Shown here piece after piece: positions 26,634 through 33,571 of a stretch of 46,585 nucleotides of DNA. The stretch covers positions 1-46,585 of the forward strand of contig JAFDKH010000016.1 in NCBI GenBank assembly GCA_019307065.1. The letters are read 5' to 3'. The translations under genes and the position numbers were made by a program. Numbering within the stretch: the stretch's first letter is position 1; each line of letters starts with the position of its first letter. The notes under the pieces are model-generated. The model saw nothing but the letters and a program-made list of their open reading frames with translations. It did no database searches and was not told the DNA's origin. Source of the DNA: Deltaproteobacteria bacterium (lineage in GTDB: Bacteria; Myxococcota; B64-G9).

Positions 26634-27395
26634 TTGGGATCAAAGAAAAAAAAGTCCAGCATCAAGAAGAGAATACTCAGCAAGCTGCTTAGGCACCCGG
26701 GGATCTTGTTTCTCTTCATGGCCGGGGTGACTGACCTTGCCACGCTGTGGGCTTTTGGAATCAACTCCGGGATCGGTTTTTTTGCCGGGGTAGCCTGTAT
26801 TCTGGGTGCGATCGGCTGGTTCTTGTCGCGCTTACTGCTGGGCTCGGACAATCTGGCCAGGGAGGTCCTGGCAGAAATGAAGGAAGAAGCCCAGGAGGAT
26901 CACAACGACAAGCTGGATCAACTCGAGAAACGACTCGAAGAAGACGGAGATCCACGAACGGAAAAGCTCCTGCGGGGCCTGCGTGAAATCACCGAAATCT
27001 TTCATGAGTCCCAATCGAATTCGTCGCCGCTTAATAGCAGTTCGACATTCGATATTCTGACCGGGGTTGAGCAGCTGTTCAGCCGCAGCGTGCTTTCTCT
27101 TGAGAAAACACTTCAACTCTGGCAAACTGCACAGCGCATAAGTGCAGCGGAGGCTAGGGACCCGATCCTCGAAAAGCGTGAAAGAATAATCGAGGACGTG
27201 GACAAGAGCATCCGGCAACTTGGCAAAATATTGGCTGGAATACAGTGTCTGGGTACTGGGGCCGATTCTGAAGAATCGGACCTGGCTCGTATTCGGGAGG
27301 AATTGAATCAGAGCCTGGAAGTAGCCAAAAATGTTGAGAAACGAATGAAAACACTGGACCGTGATTTAAAGCGTAAGCAACGCACCGGCGGGTGA
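26634..27395 (+). CDS. Two-helix membrane protein with long cytoplasmic coiled coil
   Basis: 253 residues from a TTG. The Lys-rich N-terminus (GSKKKKSSIKKR) is followed by two close hydrophobic helices (about 24-44 and 48-68). The rest is charged and helical with strong heptad character ('EMKEEAQEDHNDKLDQLEKR', later 'EELNQSLEVAKNVEKRMKTL'). No family is recognised. A membrane hairpin with a cytoplasmic coil fits a partner or membrane receptor for the PspA-like protein encoded 20 bases downstream, similar in role to PspB/PspC. That is inference. The ribosome-binding site is weak (AAGAG about ten bases upstream), so the start is uncertain. Confidence 0.65.
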   Translation: MGSKKKKSSIKKRILSKLLRHPGILFLFMAGVTDLATLWAFGINSGIGFFAGVACILGAIGWFLSRLLLGSDNLAREVLAEMKEEAQEDHNDKLDQLEKRLEEDGDPRTEKLLRGLREITEIFHESQSNSSPLNSSSTFDILTGVEQLFSRSVLSLEKTLQLWQTAQRISAAEARDPILEKRERIIEDVDKSIRQLGKILAGIQCLGTGADSEESDLARIREELNQSLEVAKNVEKRMKTLDRDLKRKQRTGG

Positions 27396-27415
27396 ATTAA
27401 AGGGAGGAACTTATC

Positions 27416-28252
27416 ATGTTCAGGGCAATTGGAAGGTGGTTCAAGGCGTTAGGATACCTGCTGACCGGACGAATCGATCGGGCACGTATGGCGCTGGAGA
27501 AAGATCCCAACGTAGTCCGGGCAAAATACGACGATATTTTACGAGACAAAACCAAACGCATCCATCATTACAAAGAAGCCGTGGCCGGGCTTATCGCACA
27601 ACAAGAGAAGAAAATGGCCAAGATCAAGTTGCTGACCAAGGATGTCGAAAAACTGGAACGGCTCAAACAGGGTGCCCTGGCCAAGGCCAAGCAGCAGGTC
27701 ACCAAGCTTCAACAAGCCGGCAAGTCAAAAGTCGACGTCCAGAAAGATGAAGACTACATGAAGTGCCTGGCCGCCTATAACGATTTTGTGGCCACCCTGG
27801 CCGAGAAACAAGAGCGCATCATCGAACTAGAGGCCGACGTCGGTCAATACGGAACGCGCATCAAGGAACACAAAATTCAACTGCAGTCGCTGGTTCGCGA
27901 GATAGAAGATCTCAGGGCCGAGTCATCCGATGCCGTGGCGGACATGATAACCGCCCAGCAGGAGAAGGAAATCGCCGATGCTTTGAGCGGCATAGCCGAG
28001 GATGGAACCGCCAAGGAATTGCAGGATTTGCGAGACATGCGGCAACAGGTAAAGGCCGAAGCGCGAATCTCGCGCGAATTAGCCGGGACGGATACCAAGG
28101 CCCAAGAGGCCGAGTTTCTCGAATATGCCCGTGCGAACGTAGCCAATAGCGAGTTCGACGCTCTGGTTGGTCTGGCAGTTGAGACTGACACGGCCGCTGT
28201 AGAAGATGCAGCCCTTGTCAAAGACAAAAAAGAAAGCCCGTTGCCCGAGTAG
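27416..28252 (+). CDS. PspA/IM30-family (ESCRT-III-like) membrane-remodelling protein
   Basis: 278 residues. The N-terminal amphipathic segment 'MFRAIGRWFKALGYLLTGRI' precedes a long helical hairpin ('EAVAGLIAQQEKKMAKIK', 'LAKAKQQVTKLQQAGKSK') and further helices, the layout of PspA/IM30. It is longer than E. coli PspA (about 222 residues), with an Ala- and acid-rich C-terminal tail. Members oligomerise on the inner face of the membrane to protect or reshape it. GGGAGGA lies nine bases before the ATG. Neighbours are a coiled-coil membrane protein, ABC transporter genes and an AAA+ ATPase, and no PspF/B/C is present. This suggests a different, transporter-linked use of PspA. Confidence 0.82.
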   Translation: MFRAIGRWFKALGYLLTGRIDRARMALEKDPNVVRAKYDDILRDKTKRIHHYKEAVAGLIAQQEKKMAKIKLLTKDVEKLERLKQGALAKAKQQVTKLQQAGKSKVDVQKDEDYMKCLAAYNDFVATLAEKQERIIELEADVGQYGTRIKEHKIQLQSLVREIEDLRAESSDAVADMITAQQEKEIADALSGIAEDGTAKELQDLRDMRQQVKAEARISRELAGTDTKAQEAEFLEYARANVANSEFDALVGLAVETDTAAVEDAALVKDKKESPLPE

Positions 28253-28281
28253 TTGTTTGAGTGGGAGAAGGAGCACGAACC

Positions 28282-28380
28282 ATGAACCATTCGGACAAGA
28301 ATTTTTTAGCCATGGCGTTTTTGGCGGCGGCCTTGATCACCTTGATTGGGCTCGCGATGCCGGTTGCCATGGCCTTGTAA
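28282..28380 (+). CDS. Small single-helix membrane protein (32 residues)
   Basis: An ATG at 28282 with AAGGAG (28268-28273) eight bases upstream opens a 32-codon frame ending at TAA (28378-28380). The product starts MNHSDKNF, is otherwise almost entirely hydrophobic (AMAFLAAALITLIGLAMPVAMAL) and forms one membrane helix with a polar N-terminus. It sits between the PspA-like gene and the ABC permease gene, 29 and 35 bases from each, in the same direction. The strong ribosome-binding site and helical composition support a real gene, perhaps a small subunit or regulator of the permease or of PspA. No homologue is recalled. Confidence 0.65.
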   Translation: MNHSDKNFLAMAFLAAALITLIGLAMPVAMAL

Positions 28381-28415
28381 TATTACCTTTGCCTAATCAA
28401 TTCTGACGAGCCAAG

Positions 28416-29222
28416 ATGATACGCCAACCGATTCAGAAAAAGTGGGGTCTGTTGCTGGGCGTGTTCTCGGTTGTTTTGCTGCTGGTCGGCTACACTTGGA
28501 TGTCACATCGTCAGCACTCAATAAACCCGACCGATACTACCATCCCGTCATGGGGCCAGCTGGCCGAGGGAGTAGAAAAAGCCGTTGAAGTAAATCACCG
28601 CTCGGGCGAGCGCTGGGTTGTGGTCGACATCGTGGCTTCCGCGGAGCGCCTTTTTCTGGGTTTGTTTTTCGGCGTGGTTGGGGCGATTTTGGTCGGCCTG
28701 CTGATGGGCTGTTTTGCGGTTTTTGAATCGTTTCTGTTGCCGCCTATGCAACTGCTGGCCAAGATACCACCGACCGCGGCCCTGGCGGTTTTTTTCGTTC
28801 TGGTCGGGACCGATACAGAAATGTTTGTAGCCATGATTGCGTTCGGGGTACTGCCCATGCTGGCCCAGTCGGTTTATCTGGCGGTCCGCGATGTGCCCGA
28901 AGAATTGCTTTATAAGGCCTACACCTTAGGCGCCTCACAAACCGAGATAATCTGGAACATCATTGTACGCTCAATCATGCCGCGCCTGATTGATGCCATC
29001 CGCCTGCAGATCGGGCCGGCCATGGTCTATTTGATCGCGGCCGAAATGGTGGTTGGTGATGTGGGTTTTGGCTATCGCATCCGGCTGCAGTCGCGCCTGT
29101 TGAATATGAATGTGGTCTATCCCTACCTGACACTGCTGGCGGTATTCGGGCTGGCCATGGACTATATGCTCAGGCTGCTTCAAAGATTTAGCTGCCCCTG
29201 GTATGCCCGCAGCGAAAGGTAA
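28416..29222 (+). CDS. ABC transporter permease (TauC/SsuC type)
   Basis: 268 residues with an N-terminal helix and about five further membrane helices in the binding-protein-dependent transport fold. The coupling (EAA) loop is clear: 'LYKAYTLGASQTEIIWNIIV', followed by 'PRLIDAIRLQIGPAMVYLIAAEMV'. It forms the membrane channel of an importer energised by the ATPase encoded 5 bases downstream. The two binding proteins upstream in the same run are the likely receptors. TauC/SsuC relatives carry sulfonates, nitrate-like ions, pyrimidine precursors and others, so the substrate cannot be set. Confidence 0.9.
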   Translation: MIRQPIQKKWGLLLGVFSVVLLLVGYTWMSHRQHSINPTDTTIPSWGQLAEGVEKAVEVNHRSGERWVVVDIVASAERLFLGLFFGVVGAILVGLLMGCFAVFESFLLPPMQLLAKIPPTAALAVFFVLVGTDTEMFVAMIAFGVLPMLAQSVYLAVRDVPEELLYKAYTLGASQTEIIWNIIVRSIMPRLIDAIRLQIGPAMVYLIAAEMVVGDVGFGYRIRLQSRLLNMNVVYPYLTLLAVFGLAMDYMLRLLQRFSCPWYARSER

Positions 29223-29227
29223 CTTGC

Positions 29228-30223
29228 TTGACGGAACAACAAACAGCCTCTGAACCTGAAAGCACCCAGCCGCCGGACCATTCAATCGTTCTGGAGTGCA
29301 AGAATGTGGCCCACTGGTTCGGCGATAATCACGTGCTCTTCGACGTTAACCTCGAGATAATCAGGGGTGAAATTGTCTCGCTGGTCGGGCCAAGCGGCTG
29401 CGGCAAGTCGACCTTGTTGCGGGCGATCGTTGGAACCCACCCGCCCAACAAGGGTGAGATCCTGATGACTGCTGCCGGGCAAGAAACAAGCACGGTCGTG
29501 TCTGGGCCCGGCCGCGATCGGGGCATTGTCTATCAGCAGTACTCGCTTTTTCCTTTTCTGACTGCCCAGCAAAACGTTGCAACGGGGCTCATGCTCGATC
29601 AGTCTTCTTTACCCTCGCGCTTCTTCGGGTTCTTCAAGTGGCGAAAGTTGCGCAAACAGCACCTGGAGCAATCCGCCGAATTACTCACCAAACTCAAGCT
29701 GGGCCAGGCGATAAAGCTCTATCCTCACCAGATGTCGGGCGGAATGCGTCAGCGGGTAGCGATTGCCCAGGCCTTGATTATGAAGCCGGGAATTCTCCTG
29801 CTGGATGAGCCGTTCGGAGCCCTGGACGAGGCGACCCGCGAAGAACTCCAGCGCATGCTTCTGAATCTCTATCACGAAAACTGCGAGGCGAAAAAACAGA
29901 ACAACCCGGCGCCTTATACGATTTTGATTGTAACCCATGAGCTCAACGAGGCCGTCTACGTAGGTGACCGGGTTGTCGGCCTGAGCCAGTTTTGGGATTG
30001 GAAGAGCAAGCAACACGAAAAGTGCCCCGGGGCGACAATTGTGTATGATCAGATGGCCCCGGTATATCAACCCGACCAGGAAAAAGATCTTGAGGATTTT
30101 GTCAAGCAGCGCGATCGGATCCGGACTGCCGCTTTTGATCCAAGCGTACTTCAAGCGCGCGAGGTCTTCATCAAGTTCTGGGACGACGTCAAGAGCGGCA
30201 AGGGCAAAGGAGTGCTTTCGTGA
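29228..30223 (+). CDS. ABC transporter ATPase (TauB/SsuB type) with C-terminal extension
   Basis: 331 residues from a TTG, with AAAGG about eight bases upstream, 5 bases after the permease stop. It has all nucleotide-binding motifs: Walker A GPSGCGKST (54-62, K60), signature MSGGMRQR near 169-176, Walker B ILLLDEPFGALD (D193, E194) and the H-loop H237. Two features are unusual for SsuB/TauB proteins of about 255 residues. One is an insert after the Q-loop with a basic aromatic segment ('SRFFGFFKWRKLRKQHLEQS'). The other is about 75 extra residues at the C-terminus ending in 'VFIKFWDDVKSGKGKG'. The extension may contact the AAA+ or PspA partner. The stop overlaps the next start (GTGA). Confidence 0.9.
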   Translation: MTEQQTASEPESTQPPDHSIVLECKNVAHWFGDNHVLFDVNLEIIRGEIVSLVGPSGCGKSTLLRAIVGTHPPNKGEILMTAAGQETSTVVSGPGRDRGIVYQQYSLFPFLTAQQNVATGLMLDQSSLPSRFFGFFKWRKLRKQHLEQSAELLTKLKLGQAIKLYPHQMSGGMRQRVAIAQALIMKPGILLLDEPFGALDEATREELQRMLLNLYHENCEAKKQNNPAPYTILIVTHELNEAVYVGDRVVGLSQFWDWKSKQHEKCPGATIVYDQMAPVYQPDQEKDLEDFVKQRDRIRTAAFDPSVLQAREVFIKFWDDVKSGKGKGVLS

Positions 30224-32040
30224 AGTCGCCGAATTATGAGTTTCTAAAAGAGGCCGGCCGGATTCTCAATTCGGGTCAATCCCGAACTCTGTTCCTGACC
30301 GGGAACATACACGATCTGTACCGCTTGGAGTCGCCGGAAGGTGTCAAGTATGTTCCGCTGGTCAATTTCTTGAGCGCTCAGTGGAATGTGTCCGATCGAA
30401 TACTGGTAGTTTACGAATTAAACGGCCCGATTCGTTTTATCAACAAGGGCGACCGCGGCAAGGTTCGGGATGCCTGGCTCAAATGGCGAACAGGACTGGA
30501 TGCCAACTCGCTGGCCATCGAAACCATGCTGGCCACCGGCAAGGTTCAGGCTGAACTCGAAACCATGAGCAAGGTTTTCGATGCTAATCTGAAGTCGGCG
30601 ATCGGCAAACCGACCGTGGCCCTGGAAATTCTCAGGCAGATGTGCCTCTGCTCGCGTACCTGGAGAGACGCGCGCCCCTTCTTGCGCGAGGATCTGATTA
30701 TCATTATTGAAGCGGCCGACATGGTTGTCCCCGAGGGTGAGATCAGCCGGTTGTCGGATGCCGATCGGCATCGCACCAGCATTTGCCAGGACTGGTTTTC
30801 AGATCCGGGGTTCATGGATGGCGGCGACTCGGTCGTGTTTATTACTGAATCACGCAGCCAGATAAACAGCCGGGTTGCCCGGCTGCCCCAGGTGGTCGAA
30901 GTTCAAACCCAGGCCCCGGACGAGAAGATGCGCAAGGAGTTCATCGAATGGTTTGATGGACTTCAGGACCAGGATAAGAAACTCCAGCTGTGGAGCGGCA
31001 AGCAGGAGCTGGCTAAGTTTACGGCCGGGTTGTCAACGCATGCTTTAATGCAGTTGCTCAAGGGAGCTACTCACCTGAGGCGGCCCTTGACTCTCAACGA
31101 TGTAGTCGCCAAGGTCGAGAGTTACATTCAGAGTCAGCTGGGTGAGGATATCGTCGAGTTCAAGAAGCCCAGTCATTCTTTAAAAGACGTGGTTGGGTTT
31201 TCGAAGCTAAAAGAGTTTCTCAGTAAAGAACTCATGCCGCGCTTCAAGTCTTCGGGGCCCGACTCGATGTCGGGCGCAGCCGTCTGCGGGCCAATCGGCG
31301 GCGGCAAGACTTTTATATTTGAAGCGGTTGCCAGCGAGCTGGATATGGTCGCCCTGGTACTGAAAAATATTCGTTCGCAGTGGTTCGGGCAGACGGACGT
31401 GATCTTCGAGAGATTGCGGCGCGTTCTGGATGCCCTGGCCAAGGTCCTCATTTTTGTGGACGAAGCCGATACTCAGTTCGGCGGGGTTGGCGCGGAAACC
31501 CACTCGACCGAGAGACGCCTGACCGGAAAAATTCAGGCGATGATGTCTGATCCCAAGTTGCGCGGTAAAGTAGTCTGGCTCTTGATGACAGCCCGGATTC
31601 ACTTGCTGTCGCCTGATATTCGCCGTCCCGGCCGGGTCGGTGATCTGATTATCCCGGTCCTTGATCCCAAAGGCGAAGACCGCCAAGAATTTTTGCGCTG
31701 GGTGGTTGCGCCGGTATTGATGGGCCAGCCGACCGAAGACGAGATGAAGCGCTTGTCTGCGGCCATGCCGAATTATTCCGCGGCCAGTTTTGCCTCATTA
31801 CGGGCCGAGTTCAGAGCCAAGGCCGCCCGCCAGGGCGACAAGCTGTCTTTTGCCGAGATTCTGGAAATTGTTCAGGATCATATTCCCCCGGCGATTGGCC
31901 AGGCCCGCCGCTACCAGACCCTGCAGGCTTTAATTAATTGCACCCGCAGAAGTCTGCTTCCCGATTCTACGGTCGGCGAAAAGGAGCGTCAGGGTTGGGA
32001 AGATGAAATCCTGGCTCTGGAAGCTAAAGGCGTACGTTAA
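30220..32040 (+). CDS. AAA+ ATPase with degenerate N-terminal AAA domain
   Basis: 606 residues from GTG overlapping the ABC ATPase stop; AAAGGAG lies seven to eight bases upstream. The C-terminal AAA+ module (about 335-560) has Walker A GPIGGGKTF (357-365, K363), Walker B LIFVDEAD (D414, E415) and an arginine-finger-like 'SPDIRRPGRVGDLI' (R468, R469, R472), as in Cdc48/Vps4/FtsH-class proteins. The N-terminal half ('TLFLTGNIHDLYRL', 'DLIIIIEAADMVVP', 'SVVFITESRSQINSRVARLP') resembles an AAA fold without a P-loop, probably a pseudo-ATPase domain. A cytoplasmic unfoldase or remodeller is likely. In eukaryotes Vps4 disassembles ESCRT-III, so PspA in the same operon is an attractive but unproven substrate. 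Confidence 0.85.
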   Translation: MKSPNYEFLKEAGRILNSGQSRTLFLTGNIHDLYRLESPEGVKYVPLVNFLSAQWNVSDRILVVYELNGPIRFINKGDRGKVRDAWLKWRTGLDANSLAIETMLATGKVQAELETMSKVFDANLKSAIGKPTVALEILRQMCLCSRTWRDARPFLREDLIIIIEAADMVVPEGEISRLSDADRHRTSICQDWFSDPGFMDGGDSVVFITESRSQINSRVARLPQVVEVQTQAPDEKMRKEFIEWFDGLQDQDKKLQLWSGKQELAKFTAGLSTHALMQLLKGATHLRRPLTLNDVVAKVESYIQSQLGEDIVEFKKPSHSLKDVVGFSKLKEFLSKELMPRFKSSGPDSMSGAAVCGPIGGGKTFIFEAVASELDMVALVLKNIRSQWFGQTDVIFERLRRVLDALAKVLIFVDEADTQFGGVGAETHSTERRLTGKIQAMMSDPKLRGKVVWLLMTARIHLLSPDIRRPGRVGDLIIPVLDPKGEDRQEFLRWVVAPVLMGQPTEDEMKRLSAAMPNYSAASFASLRAEFRAKAARQGDKLSFAEILEIVQDHIPPAIGQARRYQTLQALINCTRRSLLPDSTVGEKERQGWEDEILALEAKGVR

Positions 32041-32042
32041 AA

Positions 32043-33068
32043 ATGGATCGTGAGACTGTCAGCCGACAGATAAACACCGGATTCGAAAAAGCTAATAAAA
32101 GCTACAGCTACAACGACGATCACGACAAATCGGTGCCGATAGAAATGTGGTTTCAAGAGTCCGACGAGGGTTTGATCCTGTTTGTGGTGTTCTATTCACA
32201 GGCCTGTCGCTGGTCACAGTGTACCGGCTGTAATCTGCCGTCAAAAGCCTGCCAGGGTCACGTTGATTACAAGGCAATCATTGACCAGATTAACTATGTT
32301 TTTTCAGACCCCGAAGTAGTTAGGCGAAGAGACTCGATCTGCAAAGTGATTATCTCGAATAACGGGTCGATTTTTGACGAGGCGACCTTCTCGTCGACGG
32401 CCCTGATGTACTTCCTGGCCCAGCTCAACATCAGTCTTACCAATTTACAGATATTGACCATTGAGACCCGTCCCGAGTATGTCGATTTCGCCGAACTCGA
32501 ATTTATGGCCCGGGCGCTTGCTGAAAGTGAAGCCAATACCCAACTCGAAATTGCGATCGGGTTTGAGGCTCTCGACGACGAAATCCGCAATGATATCTTC
32601 AAAAAAGGTCTATCGCGAAGCGGCTTCGAAGAATTGGTTGGTCAGGCGGCGCCCTACGGTTACCGAATCAAATGCTATTTCATGCAGAAGCCCGTTCCGG
32701 GACTGTCAGACGATGCGGCTGTCGATGACATCAAGAATGCCATCGATTACCTGAGTCAAATCTCCGAAAAGTTTAAAGTGAAAATAAATATGCACCTGAA
32801 CCCGACCTTTGTAGCCCGCGGAACAACTCTTGAAGAGGCATTTTTGAAGAACGAGTATACACCTCCGCGGCTGGTCGATGTCGCCCGGGCTGCCCGGCAT
32901 GGCCGCGACAAGCCGATCAGCATCTTCATCGGCCTGTCCGACGAGGGCCTGACCGTCGAAGGCGGCTCGTTTATCCGGGATGGTGACGAAGAGATTATCG
33001 CCGACCTGGAGCAATTCAATCGAAGTCAGAACTACGACATTCTCGACTGGCTGGCTCAGAAAACATAG
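32043..33068 (+). CDS. Radical SAM-like protein with C-x4-C-x2-C cluster motif
   Basis: 341 residues, starting 2 bases after the AAA+ stop. Cysteines C55, C60 and C63 ('QACRWSQCTGCNLPS') follow C-x4-C-x2-C, not the canonical C-x3-C-x2-C. Later motifs are typical of the radical SAM barrel, such as 'ISNNGSIFDE', 'ILTIETRPEYVD' and 'LEIAIGFEALDDEIRNDIFKKG' (like YgiQ, Elp3 and the archaeosine enzyme RaSEA). No known accessory domain follows. It would bind a 4Fe-4S cluster and S-adenosylmethionine to make a radical modification; the substrate is unknown. As the last gene of the PspA/ABC run it may modify a member of the complex, or it may simply be co-transcribed. Assignment to the superfamily is good; subfamily is uncertain. 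Confidence 0.8.
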   Translation: MDRETVSRQINTGFEKANKSYSYNDDHDKSVPIEMWFQESDEGLILFVVFYSQACRWSQCTGCNLPSKACQGHVDYKAIIDQINYVFSDPEVVRRRDSICKVIISNNGSIFDEATFSSTALMYFLAQLNISLTNLQILTIETRPEYVDFAELEFMARALAESEANTQLEIAIGFEALDDEIRNDIFKKGLSRSGFEELVGQAAPYGYRIKCYFMQKPVPGLSDDAAVDDIKNAIDYLSQISEKFKVKINMHLNPTFVARGTTLEEAFLKNEYTPPRLVDVARAARHGRDKPISIFIGLSDEGLTVEGGSFIRDGDEEIIADLEQFNRSQNYDILDWLAQKT

Positions 33069-33127
33069 ATGAAACCCAAAAGAACATCGGGTCTGCCTCT
33101 ATAATCGTTTCAGAAAACTGACCCGAC

Positions 33128-33571
33128 TCATTCGGTTCCGAACTCGAAGACGACCTCGAGACATGAGTCGATTTCCTGCGAGTCGTAAGGCTCGTAGTCG
33201 GGATCGGTGTAGTCCACCTTGCGGATGGTTGTCAAGGCAGTGTGGAGCTTCTCGAAAGGGATCTTGTAGTTGACCGACATCAACAGCACACAGTAGGCCC
33301 AGGCCAGCGTCTCGGCGTGCTCGTGATCGTCTGCGAGCATCTTCTTGATGGTTTGTTCGGCTTTGTCGAATTTCTCGCGGTGGACTCCAACGTATTTCAC
33401 CGGCACCGCGGCGGCCAGACCGTGCCCGCGGGTCATGACCAGCTGTTTCTCCTGCAACACCAGCCCTTGAAACTTTATGGCGTGGAACTCGATCATCTCG
33501 GCCGTCGGTCGGGCTTTGTCCTGGCAACTTGCCAGGACCGCCAGACACGCAACCAACACCAGCCTTTTCAT
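33128..33571 (-). CDS. Small lipoprotein of unknown function
   Basis: 147 residues with a clear lipobox (AVLASC, Cys16). The mature part is helical with 'LAWAYCVLLMSVNYKIPFEK' and an acidic end; no family is recognised. The ATG overlaps the stop of the upstream 471-residue lipoprotein gene (ATGA, 33568-33571), with AAGGAG about seven bases upstream, so the two are translationally coupled and may act together at the outer membrane. Confidence 0.75.
   Translation of the reverse strand: MKRLVLVACLAVLASCQDKARPTAEMIEFHAIKFQGLVLQEKQLVMTRGHGLAAAVPVKYVGVHREKFDKAEQTIKKMLADDHEHAETLAWAYCVLLMSVNYKIPFEKLHTALTTIRKVDYTDPDYEPYDSQEIDSCLEVVFEFGTE

Noticed and set aside
33087..33126. Seven-base inverted repeat TCGGGTC/GACCCGA between convergent genes
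   Set aside because: The 26-base loop and absence of a T-tract make a terminator unlikely.
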